Shown: positions 11,103 to 22,985 of the stretch, piece by piece
Numbering within the stretch: the stretch's first letter is position 1
Layout of the letters: every line of letters begins with the position of its first letter
Source: Alopecurus myosuroides
Lineage: Eukaryota; Streptophyta; Magnoliopsida; Poales; Poaceae
Direction: 5' to 3'
DNA: 64,000 nucleotides
Assembly (NCBI GenBank): GCA_028641055.1
Contig: CM054062.1
Span: 136,628,682-136,692,681, forward strand
Translations under genes and position numbers: made by a program
The notes under the pieces: generated by a model
The model's input: only the letters and a program-made list of their open reading frames with translations
Told to the model about the DNA's origin: nothing
The model's database searches: none

Positions 11103-14100
11103 TGTCACGACCCTGAACCCAGAGATATACAGACTGTTATGTGCTCCTAGCCATGGACTCACAAGGGCTTCAGGGTTACCAGCCCCGGCCACAACAAACA
11201 ACGGCAGGCAGACTGGATTCATCGGCACGTAGTCCGGATCCCCAGTCTACTACTCCTTGTATCCATGCTATTCATAACCAACTATGCATATCATAGCTTC
11301 CACAAATCGTATGAAACTGAAGGAAACGGGACCAAAGCTATACAGAGCTGCTATGTGTCCAGAAAGTGCAACAACAATCGAGGGTTACTGGGGTTACCTA
11401 GCCCCAGGCCAAATCACATCGGCAGGCGGGCTCGGACATGGATCATCGGCTCCACAACCCCTCGACTGTGACAACTATGCAGGCATAGCCAAAACTGTAT
11501 AACAATGAGGTCGAAACCAACAACCGATAAAAGCAACACTCTAGACATGAAACTTTATTAAACAGGTGTTACTAGAGTATAGATTACAAGCAGAGGTCAC
11601 ACGACCCAACATTACATCAGACAAAGGAAGGAAAATTATGTTGCTAATCAACAAGAACCAAAAAGGCCTAAGAGGCCGCAACATAAGACGACGTCCCAGC
11701 CCATAGATTCCAGGCTGCTACCTGGGAACCCCAAACTATTCGTCGATGTCCATGTTGAACCACCACTGAAGTGACAAACTCCACCTGAACCAAAATTAAG
11801 CAAACCTGAGTACGGGAGGTACTCAACAAGACTTAGTTAACCTATTATATATCTGCTATCTTCAGAAAGGGTTTTATGAAGGCTGATTTGCGTAAAGCAA
11901 TATTTGTTTTCCAAATCGAGGAGGAATAGAACGTCTCAAAGAGTGTTTTTAAAACAGATGAGAAACTCAACTACTGTAATCATCATTTTTTAAAACCACC
12001 AATATCAATTCCCATCATCTCACATGCTACAAGTATCACCCCTCTCGGCATCTCCGAGTAGGCACCCTTCATCTATTGCCTCCATGCTTTGTCAACATAT
12101 TTTACGTCACGTTAGGTTGTATATTGTCTTTGCCTTCACCAAGTCGTCCTTAACCATGGACACGGCTTTTCGAAAAGATTGCCCTGCAGGGATGTACACT
12201 TTAGCCACACGTACCATCCGACTCTTAGCGCCACATGTACGCTCTTCCATGGAACGCGGCAGAGGGTGGCTGGCCACGACCTTTACCTTACCCGACCTAT
12301 CCATGAGTCAACCCAAGACAGGGCCACCCCGTCAACAGGGAGTTGGCCATCCTCCTGACGGCACCAGTCTCTATGAGGCGGGGTCAAGATCCGTGTACGT
12401 CCATCACTTGGCCCCGGTCACGCCCTAGCGGAGCATTTTGTTTTCAAAACCGTTTAAAAGGTTTTATTTGCGGTGCCGAATGGAAATCTCAAACCACGTG
12501 ACTCATGGATCTGGCCAAACAAGTTAGTTGGTCGAGCGCGGTTACTTAGACCCCGCGTGTGGTTGCACGCTCAGTCTTGGCTTCCGCTCGAGACCGTAAT
12601 CCTAGGGTTGGCGAGTATAGGACGAACAACCACTTCCCAAGTGGCCTCCCATACCAGCCTTAGTCAAATTATCCACACAAAGCTCATCTCACCACGTCAT
12701 CATATCATACTAGGTTATCGCAGCTCTGATTCGTCAACCGGATGGAGCAGAGGTAACAATCATGTAAAGCTAAGCGAAGCAGATATGAGGCTCTGGCGAT
12801 GCGCACAAGCAAATCTATGGCGGCTAGGAGCAGTGGATCAGGATATTGAGGCAATGGAGTAAAGGTGATCTATATCTACTAGCATCAGATATTTTGGAAT
12901 CGAATGCAAAGCACGAGAATCAAATGTTGTTCAAAAACATATATGAGAAGATAAGAGGTTATGCTTGCCTTGGTTCAAGAAAACCATATAGAGTCTTCAC
13001 GAATAAGTTCTTGACTTGTCGGTTAGGATCAAGTATTCGCCATTGGAGTTGATGGCCTTCACTTCGGAGTCGCATTCTACCGAGGGGGAAACAACACCGA
13101 AAAGAAGAACAATCAACCATGGCATCGATGCAATGCGCAATATGTATGCATGAGCAAATTAATGCACTGAAATAAAGCTCTAAACATGTTCGTTGGGTTG
13201 CTAGGGTTCGTATGTCAGTTTTGCAGTTTTACTGAAATTAGCCCGAAATAGACCCCTGAGGGGCAATTCGGACGATTCTGAAAGTGAATACAATTTTAAA
13301 AGCTCAAATGAGGTTCAAAACACCATAAACAGGTTGCATATGTTATTTTGAGCAATTTGGTATATAACTTTTAATTTTCTAATTTTATTGAATAAAACCT
13401 TATTTTTCTATTTTTTAAATGAATTAACAACATTAAATAAATGCTCATTTTTGTACTTTCTCAAACATGTGTGAAAATTACATATTTGGATAGAGAATAT
13501 TTTTATGATCATTTCTATGTTTTCATTTTATTTTCCTGATTAACCAATTAAAAGATATTAGATTATCATATTTCATTCCTTTTCTGGAATTTTCCTGAAA
13601 TAGTTCAAAAGGGAAATATGACGTCAGGATGACATCACCCCTGCATCAGCAATGGCCACACAAGCTCTGTTGCGGAAGCAATCGATCGAAAGATCGCGAA
13701 TTTCCCGAATCGAAATGCACCACGAGCTAGAGGAGGCCGAGCCGGACCTATTGGTGGCGGCGCCGCTCGCTTAGGGTCGCCGGAAGCTCGCCGGGGAGCT
13801 TGCGCGGAGGCGGCCCGCGATGGTCCTCGGTGATGCGTCGATTCGGAGGGAGAGGAAGGGAAAGGAGAGGTCCGGGAGGCTCACCACTTCACCACGGAGC
13901 TCATGGAAGGGTCGGAGGAGCAAGATGGGTCCGGAATCACCCTCGACGGTCGGCGGCCGGAGTTGGGAACGACGGCCCGATTCGGCTCCTCCCGGACGTC
14001 CCAGCTTGCGTGACTCCTTGAGGAGGTAGAGGAGATGATGGGGGAGCTCGTGGTGGCCTCGAATCGACGATGGAAGGCCTGTAACGACGGCGATAGCTGG

Positions 14101-14657
14101 CGGTCGGACGGACACAGTATATAGGGTTCGTTCTGTGCGAGATGCCGAGGAAGACAGCAACGCTCGGGAGGAGGAGAAGTGAGGGGCACGGCGTCTTCGG
14201 GGTGTCCTCTTCCACGCAAGAAAGCGGCAAGTAGGAGGTGGCAGCGGCGGCGGCGCGCCTTCCACGCAGCTGCTCCTTCTGGCTCGAGGTAGAAGACAAA
14301 GGGTCATTTTGGATAACCCCCAACTTTTCCCAGAAATTACAAAGAAACCCCTGCAGCTTTTAAAACAGAACCTAAACACATGTTTTAAGGGTCTTTTTGC
14401 AAATATAAAAATTGGCAAAAATAACTTTTGGAAAACTTGTGAAATTTCCAACCTAACCATATTTTTGTTTGGTAAAATTGAATTACTTTTCGGAAGAAAA
14501 TTTTGGAACCCATTTTAAGTACTATTTGTGGGATTTTTGTCAAACCATTTAAATTCACAATTTAAATTGGTTAAAACATGATTAAATTTTTGTTTCCATG
14601 CATGTATGAGATGAACACACACCACACACCCTAATTAGCAAAATTGGGGATGTTACA
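11103..14657 (+). mobile_element. 3.56-kb solo LTR, Tekay-like, inserted in Tat integrase
   Basis: It starts TGTCACGACCCTGAACCC and ends GGGGATGTTACA. Flanks are GTGAC (11098-11102) and ATGAC (14658-14662), a 5-bp target duplication with one mismatch, and the integrase frame resumes directly after. No internal domain is present, so it is a solo LTR. The interior holds unique sequence, an AT-rich stretch (13330-13600), a GC-rich block (13640-14290) and a short AT-rich tail. The last 2.1 kb (from about 12576) is homologous to 22986-25078, showing a multicopy family. Orientation is not fixed, because both ends resemble LTR starts; + is a weak preference from the position of the GC-rich block. 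Confidence 0.85.
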
Positions 14658-14662
14658 ATGAC

Positions 14663-15029
14663 CCTCTATACAGAGGCAGAGGCAAGAACAACCCAATAAG
14701 ATAATGTTGATTTGCTAGAAGAAGCAAGAGAATTAACTCTATCGAGATCAGCTGTATAACAACAGAATCTGAGGCGCTATCATAGCCGGAAAATAAGCCC
14801 ACGGGTGTTCCGAGAAGGAGATCTAGTGCTTAGGCTGGGGCAACGCACAGCCGGGATGCACAAACTTTCCCCTCCATGGGAAGGGCCGTTCATTGTGAGC
14901 AAGGCTCTGTATAATGATTCATACTATCTCATCGATGCACAGGAACCAAAGAAGAACAAGATGGACAAGTACAGAGAAAAAACTAAACGCCCCTGGAATG
15001 TAGCTCTACTCCGCCGTTTTCATTCCTGA
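14663..15029 (+). pseudogene. Tat integrase C-terminal end and stop
   Basis: The frame continues the integrase: DNVDLLEEARELT, then VFREGDLVLRLG, KLSPPWEGPFIVSKAL, and a terminal WNVALLRRFHS with a TGA stop at 15027-15029. This SH3-like C-terminal domain binds DNA in retroelement integrases. The match to the broken frame ending at 11102 shows that the LTR in between is a later insertion. A stop near 14758 (TAA) disrupts the segment. Confidence 0.87.
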
Positions 15030-15630
15030 AAATGTATTGTATGTATCTCCTTACCGAGTTGAATTTGTGTTGGCACCCCGAGAAGGAACTCGGGGACTGC
15101 CTGTGCCTAGCTTTCTCTGTGTACTTGCTTTTTACTTTTTCTATGTCGGTTAATGATCTCGGAATTTCGTGCATAGGGTTAGTAGTGTGCTTAAGCCTAA
15201 GGGATAACTTTTCGACTCTGCTGTTGTCCGCAACCCGGCTTCATGGAAAGCAAGAGAACAAGCTAAGGGTCAATGATCACATGAAAAACTACTAAGGAAA
15301 GAAAGAGTTAGTCAACCAACATAAGTTGTTTCTTCTGTTTTCGGCTAAGTGTTGGGCAGTTTTAATTCCTATCTTAGAGTTGTGAATATTATAAACTTGG
15401 TTTTCGAAATTTCGTGACTCCATTGTCAAAAAAAAACACAAGTGGTGGGAAAGAGCAGAGAAGAAAAAAACTGAGTGGATAAGAAAAAATACTCGCGGAC
15501 TCGACTTAAAGCAATCCGGCATTCAGCCAGTCTTGCACAAACTTAATTAAAAACAGAGTGGCAAAAGATAAGAGTCGTCATTACATATGCACCCAGCATA
15601 CCGAGGATCTGATAAAGTTCGAGATTTTTT
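15030..15630. other. Spacer between Tat integrase and antisense gene
   Basis: Non-coding Tat internal sequence. It contains CTCGGGGACTG-like text near 15090 and an A-rich patch near 15430. It would include the 3' untranslated regions of pol (+) and of the antisense gene (-). No further gene is seen. Confidence 0.6.
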
Positions 15631-15709
15631 TTATAAGCACCAGGCCGCGGCCAAAGGAATGCAAGCGGCGTCAGTATCGGCACTAAGGATCTCGGCGGCA
15701 GCTTCGGTA

Positions 15710-16976
15710 CACTAGTAAGAAATAGGCTATAGCCACCACTTTACCGCTAGCGAACAAAGATATACGTTCGTCAGCGCTATTACCGCTGGCCAACACGAAT
15801 CCTTGTTCGCTAGCGCTACCCATGTTACTGCTGGCGAACATGCCATTTTGTTCGCCAGCGGTAACGGTAGGCGTGAGGGTGCAGGCAGCCATAAGTACCG
15901 CTGGCAAAGAGGGGTGCTGGTTCGCCAGCGCTACGTAACTTAGCACTGGCGAACAGGGGAGCTAGTTTGCTAGCGATATTATTACCATTGGGCAACATGT
16001 AGGTTCGCCAGCACTAAGTATACCGCTGGTCAACCACTATTTTGGTTCGCCAGCGGTAAAATTTGAATTTTTTCCCTCCACATCCTCCCTGGACCGCATT
16101 TTTTACTTTTTTAAAACAGAAACGAAAATGATAAAATGTTCAAAAAATAAAATTCTTTGATATGTGGGAAGGGTGTACTGTCTAGTTTATATAGAAAATT
16201 TGAAATATTACATTTGACCTTTTATGCAAAATTCAAAAATAAAACGTAAAACAGCCATAACTTTTGCATACGACGTCGAAAAAACGCGTTTAATATATCA
16301 AAAAAATCGTGAGCAAATTTCCAATCCAAACTCACTCGCCTTCGGCCTGTGAAGTGTTTTAGAATCGGAAAATTCCAAAAGAAAAAAAGTTATTTAAGAC
16401 AGACTAAATTTTCCTACAAAATCAAATTAATAAAAAAAATCAATTTTTTTAGAAAAGCTAACATGGATGTCATATTTGGATTTCTCGTATTTTTCTGATC
16501 AATTTAGATATATCATTTGTCGAATTTGTAATTGCGGATTTGTAGATATGGTCCAATAGTTAAAAGGATTGATAGTACTATACTTACAAGAAAGAATGAA
16601 GGAGTCATATGTAGCTCATAGGGATGGAACTAAGAATTTAAGCGTGCTCGGGCTAGAGTAGTAGAAGGATAGGTGACCGAGCGAGATGTGGACACTTAAA
16701 ATTGAAATAAAGCAAAAAAAAAGGAAAAGATTCTACACCGTGATTAAAGGTTCCCCAATTCAACTGTTTTGAAATTTTGAAAAAAAACGCGAAAAAAATT
16801 AGTTTTGAATTTTTAAAATTTCAAACTTAGCGCTGGCGAACAAGACTGGTGTTCGCCAGCGGTAACTAGATAGCCAGCGGTAACCTCTTACCACTGGCGG
16901 CTTAGCGCTGGCGAACACCTGTTCGCCAGCGGTAGCTATATTTTGTTCGTCAGTGGTAAGCCTTTTCCTAGTAGTG
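15710..16976. mobile_element. Non-autonomous CACTA (En/Spm-type) DNA transposon, 1,267 bp
   Basis: The left end is CACTAGTAAGAAATAGGCTA and the right end, read inward on the minus strand, is CACTACTAGGAAAAGGCTTA. The 3-bp target duplication GTA is perfect (15707-15709 and 16977-16979). Both subterminal regions hold many copies, in both orientations, of a CGCTGGCGAAC unit (15740-16060 and 16828-16955), the subterminal repeats expected of CACTA elements. The middle is AT-rich with no transposase, so movement would need an enzyme from elsewhere. It interrupts the last exon of the Tat antisense gene. Confidence 0.92.
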
Positions 16977-19199
16977 GTAGTGACCGTCTCGGTGGCAACG
17001 GTCTCGGCGGCTGGGGTGGTAGTCGTCTCGGTGATTTTGGTCGGGTCGACCTCGGCCTCGGTCACCTCGTCGACTTCCTCGGAGCCCTCATCCTCCTCAA
17101 CTTCTCCTTCAACATCACCACTCTCCTCGTCCTCGGACTCCTCTTCCTCTTCGTCCTCGGTCTCGGGCTCGGGAGGACCCTCAATGAACTCCTTGGTATC
17201 GGTATAGCAGGCGAGCCAAAACGCGGTTTCCTGGCGAGCCTAGACTTCGTCTTCATCCATGCACCATTTAGACTTGGTTCGCATGGTCTTGAACGAGTCG
17301 AGGTTGATGGACTCATACCAGGATAGAATGAACTGCAGAGTCTCATCCGCACCAGCCCGAGCTGGAGAAGCGCGCCACGCCTTGAGGCGATCCTTGGTCT
17401 GGTCGAGGCACTTAGCCAGCTCGTCAATTGACGCCGGGGCCACCTTACCCGGCCAGAAGTTTCGGTACACCCGGAGTGCACTTGAGAGGAGGTTGGCTCC
17501 AATAGACCTGGGGGGGCATAACTCGGGATTTGATGGCCTCGACAAGGTCCTCGATGCCAACCCTCTCCGTGACAACATCCCCAGCCTGAGCTCTTCTCTC
17601 CTTGGATTTCTTGATGGCCTGTAGGGCGCTACCTTCCAACTCGGGGAAAGCTCCTGTGAGATAAGATGTCCGAGTTAAATCAACATCAGTTCGGTAGATC
17701 AGGTCAAGAGTTAGAAGAAACAGAGAAAAGACGAGGCTTACTTTTAAGTTCCAAGTTCAGTGCGAAGAGCTTGGTCAGCCACCTGTCGGCATCCGAGTTG
17801 GCCTTGTCCAGCTGGGTTTGCGAAGAGCTCGCCCTGGACTCGAGCTCGGTGTTCCGTTTCTTGAGGTCCTTGATTTCTACTTCTTGGCGGGTCTTCTTGG
17901 CAGCAGCATCCTTCTCCAGCTCGGCCTTGGCTTTCTCGGCCTCGGCCTTCTGCCTCTGCATCTCGGCCAGTTCTAGCTTCAGCCGAGTCACCTCGGGCTT
18001 CTCAGTCTGGAGCTTGTCCTTGAACTTGGCCTCGCAATCAGTGAGTTGCATCTGCGTCTCGACCAGAGTGATACAGTCTTGGTGCTTTTCAGCAAAAAGT
18101 TTATGTCCAGCTCCACAAAAACAGTCCGGTTAGCAAGCAATAAGGACCATAGAAACAGAATAAGGAAGAGGAAAAGTAGCTTACTCTCAAGGGCCGAGAT
18201 CTTGCTCTGTGCAGACTCAGCGAGTGTGGCGCAGTCCTGGTGCTTCTCGGCAAAGATCTTATGCTCATCTGCATCGAGACATCTGAGTTAGCCAGCAAGA
18301 AAAAAGGGTGTAAACACTAAACGCGAGATAGAGAAGGAAGCACTTACTTTCCAGAGAAGAGTTCTTGGTGATGGACTCCATCAGCTGCTGCTCCATGACG
18401 GCTGTTGAAAATAAAGAGAACATGAGTTAGAAAATCGATGCATTAACAAGCATACAAGATATCTCGGTGTTATAAAGTAGTACCTTTGCCTCCCAATTGC
18501 TATTGGAGATGCATGTTGTGCTCGGTGAGGTCCCGGTGGGTCCATAAAAGCTTCTGATACAACTTGGCACGGGTCTCCGTGCAAACCCGAGAAGAAACAA
18601 AGGAATAGTGAGTTGGAAGATTCGACCCGAGTAAACCTTAACTCGGTCGAGTGATGTCTACTCAGCCCAAATCTCGGGGACTGGATGTATCTGTTGATCT
18701 CGGGATTACAATTTGCAATCTCGGAAAAAACCGGAAAGGAAAGAAATTACTTACACGAGAAGTGATCTCGACATCTTCAGCGGCACGGTGCAAGGAGTAC
18801 ATTTTATGTGCAAGCGTACTGATGGAGGACGCAACCGCCATTGACACCGGGCCAACACTGGCCTGGTTCCAATCTTGGCGATAGTGATCCCGTGGGCCCA
18901 GCCTCTTCCCATCATGAACCTCGTGAATGTACCCGATGTGGTCAAGGCTCACCTCCAGGTCCTGCTGGCACACTACAAGTCCCTGGTGCGGGACCATTTG
19001 AGTGTCAGAGCTGATTGCCAGAGTGCCTGCTTTTGGCTGTCCCAACACAGACTTCTTGTAGGGCACGTAGGCTTTCTTTGACCGAGCTGTCAGTGGCAAC
19101 TTCACGAGAGAAGGCTCCTTCCCCTCGTGGTCCTCTTCTAGCTACCCTCTGAAGGCACGGAGGCCTGTTTTGGTGGAAGCGGGGGTGCAAACCGGGTTG

Positions 19200-19460
19200 C
19201 AGGTCGCTGCCGAGTGGGAGGAGGAGTTGCTGTTGGGCCTGTTGGTGGTCCTGCTATCGCTGTTGCTGCTGGTGTTGGTATTGCTGTTGATGCTGGCGTT
19301 GTTGTTGTTGTTGCTGCTGGGTTTGCAGAGGGTTATGTCGGTGGTGTTGGTGTTGTTGGTGGTGCTGTTGGTGGTGTTGCTGCTGCTGTTGGGGCTTGTT
19401 ACTGCGCTGTCTCTTCCTGCTGCTGTTGCTGTTGTTGTTGCTCTGTGGCCGGGTCCGGAC
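19200..19460 (-). repeat. CAA/CAG/AAC trinucleotide tract in the antisense gene
   Basis: Dense GTT/GCT/GTG triplets on the + strand give Gln-, Asn- or Thr-rich text on the minus strand depending on frame. This is an expanded low-complexity coding tract of the Tat antisense gene. Open frames on the + strand here (poly-Leu/Val) are shadows. Confidence 0.75.
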
Positions 19461-21644
19461 ATTCAGGAGCCTCATTGGTCTCCATCTCGGCGCCCATGTC
19501 GCTGGCACCGAGGGCTTGGTCTTCCCTCTCCGGGATCTACATCTCCGGCATGTCCATGGCGTTGGCTTCCGAGTCCTCGGCGTCAAGATCAACGTAGACA
19601 CTCGCATTCGGGAGAAGGATCATAGGAGGAAGCCTGGTACTCGGTCTCGCCGAGGCAGAACGTCTCAGAGTCAGAGTGAACGCAGAAGCTCGGTGAGATC
19701 GATGTTAATCGGATCACTACAAGAGAAAAAGAGAGGCAAGGAAACCAATCACAATTGAATCAACTCGGGCAGAAAAGCAAAGGGGTGAAGAAAGTGCAAA
19801 AGGGAGGCATCTTGAGACTGACTTACCCGTCCGACTTGGGCCGCTTGGGCTTTCGGCTGGTCTGGCCCTTGATCCCGGATTTCTTCTTGGACCTCTTACG
19901 CGGAGGAGCAACTGTGCCACTCCCGGTCCCCTTCCTCGCTTCCACGGGGGCAGCCATAGCTACGGGCCGCGCGTCTATCACCTGCTCTCCCGGATCAACT
20001 AAGGCCGAGGGCAGAGGATACGCAAATAAGATCGAGGAGGGGTCAGGTACCTCTAAAAGAATGCATTCATCATCATCATCTTCATCGTCCTCGGACCAGT
20101 CTCGGATGGAGGATGGAACTCGGAACTTACCGGCTTGGGCGGCGAGCAGGGCGTCCGGGATGGGGAGGTTGTCCTCATCATCATACTCCTGAGTGTCGTC
20201 CTCAGTTCGGTCCTCACCCCAGTGGTTCGAGGGAGTCTCGCCATCCTCTACTAGCTGGCGGGGAAAGAGTTGTGCATGCGAAACATAAAGCATTAGTTCC
20301 AAAGTTGTGTGATCTCGGATAATACCGAGATGAAGGTAACTTAGCTGAATGTGGGATACTTACGTTGGGCGCCCGATTCGCTCTGCTATAGGGCTCGAGC
20401 CCCCACGCCCAGTCCTCACCGAGACTGATCTTGACTTGATCCGAGTAACCACCTCCTTCTTGCTGAGCTCGAAGGTGGTAACTCGGGTGGGATCTCGGCT
20501 TCCACTCATGAAGCACGTCTTGTGGATTCTGTGCTGGAGTGGCAGAACGCGACGGCTTACCCAGGTGGAGAGAAGGTCATATCCGCGTAGTTTAGCTCGG
20601 AGGAGTTGTACGAGTCGGCCATGGATGAGATTCACCTCGGGAACGTCCTTCTTGGGTTTGTAGCTCCAATTCACCATCTCGGTGGGAGGGTCGGCGTGGT
20701 ATGCAGGAAGAGCTATCAGATCCATCTTGGGGGATTCTTGACGTAGAAGAATCCCCGCTGCCACTTTCGGCAGGAATCTAAACCCGGGATCCGAGGAAAC
20801 TTGGATCCCGGGCGCGGGGCCACCATCGTGGCCCCACACTGTGTCATGCGCTTGGGTGCGTTTGAATTCACCGAGTTGGGAAGAACTTGTTTGCATAAGT
20901 GGAAGTACTTGCTCCACAACTCTACAGTGGGAAGGAGGCCAAGATAGGCCTCCGAGAAGGTGACGAAGGAGGAGAGAGTGGTGATAGCGTTTGCGGGGAG
21001 ATGTTGCGGTTGAAGACCGAAGTGGAGAAGGAATTTGTGCATAAAGGGAGAAAGGGGGAGACCAAACCCGCGCGCGAAGTGGCCAAGGAAGACCATGTAT
21101 TCTCCCTCGAGAGGATCGGGCTCGATCTCCTCGCCGGGAATCCGGCACATCACGCCCGCCGGGATGCGGCGGGTATCTAGCAGCCAAGTTATATCATCCT
21201 CTTCGACATCGGAGCCGGCCCACGCACCGCGCGTGGACGCGGGTCCCTCCAGCTCGATCTCCTCCAGGGCTTCAAGATCCATATTGCGGATTGGAGATCT
21301 CAGCGCCTCCGAGATGCTTGCGGGCGCGAGGAGGTGCTTGGGTTGCAGAGGACGTAGAAGCGCGGCGGCGACGCGGAGGAAGAACGCCGTGGTGATGCAG
21401 GCGCGACGAGAAGCTCGGCGAAGGGCGGCGCGGAGACGGTGCAATGGTGAGTAGATCTGCGCAGTGAAGAGCTTGATGCGGTGGCGCTCCGGTGTGTAGT
21501 GCTTCTTGGGGGCACGACGATGTCCTCGGGAGCACGGCGGCGTTCGTCTGTGCGCGGCGGAGCGGAGGAATGCTGCGTCGCGAGCGGCAGAGAGGAAGAA
21601 GATTGGGGGCAAATGGCGAAACAAAGAGAGAGGAGAAGCGCGGA

Positions 21645-21652
21645 TATTTATA
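21645..21652 (-). promoter_or_regulatory. Candidate TATA box of the Tat antisense gene
   Basis: TATAAATA on the minus strand, about 360 bases upstream of the ATG at 21282 and inside the element between LTR and gene. It suggests that the antisense gene has its own internal promoter and does not depend on the LTR. The transcription start is not known. Confidence 0.5.
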
Positions 21653-22169
21653 CTCCGATGGAGTAATAACTGCCCCGGATCGATCGTGGCTAAAAAGGAG
21701 AAACGCACGAAGCGGATTTACCGCGCATAACCGGCACAGTGAATCCCACGACGTCCGCGGCGTGCACTTGAGTGCGCAGTAACTGACACGACTGCGGGTG
21801 GGGTCCTACACAGGAGAGAGCATGGGCGTGGCGCGTGCGCCGCTTTGCACGAGAATCGAGGCGACATGGGCAGCGGTTCTGCTCCACGTGGTGCGCCCAC
21901 AACGCGAAGAAAATGAGACGACCCTGCCTTGCACTGTTGAACTTGTGGAAAAATGGCTAAGTGTTGGGATCACGGTAAAGATCAAATGCTGCACAAGCAT
22001 CTCAGATTTTGGTGGAAAATCCATAACGGAGGTTGCGGATTGAATCCGAGTTCGAGATGAATTTGAGCCGAGATACAAGTGTCTCGGTCGAGTATTCATG
22101 GGTTTATTGGTTTAAGCTGGCATGGCCCGCCGTCCGAGTTCGGTGGATCATACCACCTTCGGGGACTAA

Positions 22170-22985
22170 TGTTGGGGGGCTACCCCCGAGTGGGGGTAAA
22201 GTTGGTATGAAGTGGTGTCCAGGAGGTGGATACCGATTTGGTGTTGACCGGGTTGACAACCCGGACCGAGATGGATCTATCTCGGTAAGAGGTATCAACG
22301 GACGTATGAAAGAACAAGTGTCCCCTAGGTTATCCGAGATACACTTGAAGAATCTGGGTAGACAAAGATCTATACATCCCGGAGCGAGGTCAACGGAGCA
22401 GTTGGGATCCTGAAGATCGTGGGAGAGTATGCGCGTGCGGTTCAACTTACTAGGCATGATGATGTTTACACGTACAGCGGAGCAGTCCAGGGCATGTGCG
22501 AGGCCACGTACTGTCTCGGACAAGGGGGACATGACACGACAGCGGCTACGGAGGAGAAGACTTTCGGCGTATGGCAGGGAGCGTGCGCTACAGCACAATG
22601 TATTTCGCCTAACCCTGTACAGTCCGTCAGTGGCCACCAGTATATAAGGTGGCCACACCCCTCTTGCGCGAGGGATGATCCTGGAGGACGATCTAGAGAG
22701 TGCAACCAGTAGACAGTTTCCTTAGAGAGGAGATAGAGCTTCTTCTTCCTCTAGCTTTGTGATCTTGAGGAACCACATTTGTACTCGGTTACACATTGAT
22801 ATAGACATACAGACATGAGTAGGGATGTTACCTCCACACGAGAGCCCCGAATATGGGTACATCCTTGTGTTTGCATTGTAGTGAGCACGCCGTCTAGGCA
22901 TGCAATCCTTCCCCGGATACCCACAGTGTTCATCGGCTCCAATCTCAAGCCATCCCATGGCATCTGTCTTTACCTCACCACGACA
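22170..22985 (+). mobile_element. 3' LTR of the first Tat element
   Basis: It starts TGTTGGGGGGCTACCCCCGA and ends CTCACCACGACA, 816 bp, preceded by the G-rich TTCGGGGACTAA. It shares with the 50544 LTR the start motif, the TATATAAGGTG core and the end region (CCATCCCATGGCATCTGTC). The base after it, 22986, begins a truncated LTR of a different family, so this is a boundary between the Tat element and its insertion target. Confidence 0.85.
22641..22648 (+). promoter_or_regulatory. TATA box of the Tat 3' LTR
   Basis: TATATAAG, at the same relative place as in the other two Tat LTRs. It would sit at the U3/R border in the 5' copy of this LTR. Confidence 0.7.

Larger units (their letters stand above)
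15631..21282 (-). pseudogene. Tat antisense gene (transposase_28 / 'gypsy-type transposon' family, coiled coil), split by CACTA
   Basis: The gene reads on the minus strand between pol and the 3' LTR. It starts MDLEALEEIELEG at 21282, followed by the conserved part FLGHFARGFGLPLSPFMHKF and LQPQHLPANAITTLSSFV (about 21090-20960), as in plant proteins annotated as putative gypsy-type transposon. Further exon-like blocks lie at 20716-20360, an acidic block 20250-19823 (DWSEDDEDDDDE) ending in a basic RKRSKKK patch, a Gln/Asn repeat 19460-19200, 19105-18660, a Lys/Glu-rich coiled coil 18051-17704, and an acidic tail 17200-16980. After the CACTA insertion it ends EILSADTDAACIPLAAAWCL and TAA (15631-15633). 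Intervening segments look like introns, but exact splice sites were not fixed. Its function is unknown in Tat elements. Confidence 0.72.
1..22985 (+). mobile_element. Tat-lineage Ty3/Gypsy LTR retrotransposon, 5'-truncated by window edge, decayed and nested
   Basis: Read on the + strand, the pieces occur in the order gag, protease, reverse transcriptase, RNase H, second (archaeal-type) RNase H, integrase, an antisense gene, then a 3' LTR. The second RNase H and the antisense gene between pol and the 3' LTR are hallmarks of the Tat lineage of Ty3/Gypsy elements. The 5' LTR and start of gag lie left of base 1. Three younger insertions break it: 2224-7424, 11103-14657 and 15710-16976. Every coding block carries stops or frameshifts, so it cannot move by itself. 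Its gag N-terminal region is homologous to that of the second Tat element at 50544, so both belong to one family or close relatives. Confidence 0.88.

Noticed and set aside
13771..14460. 229-residue minus-strand gene in the 3.56-kb LTR
   Set aside because: GC-rich LTR island without recognisable domain; the frame is not kept in the homologous LTR at 24110-24740.
15740..16060. CRISPR-like repeat array
   Set aside because: The units are inverted, unevenly spaced and bounded by CACTA ends with a GTA duplication; this is a plant nuclear genome.
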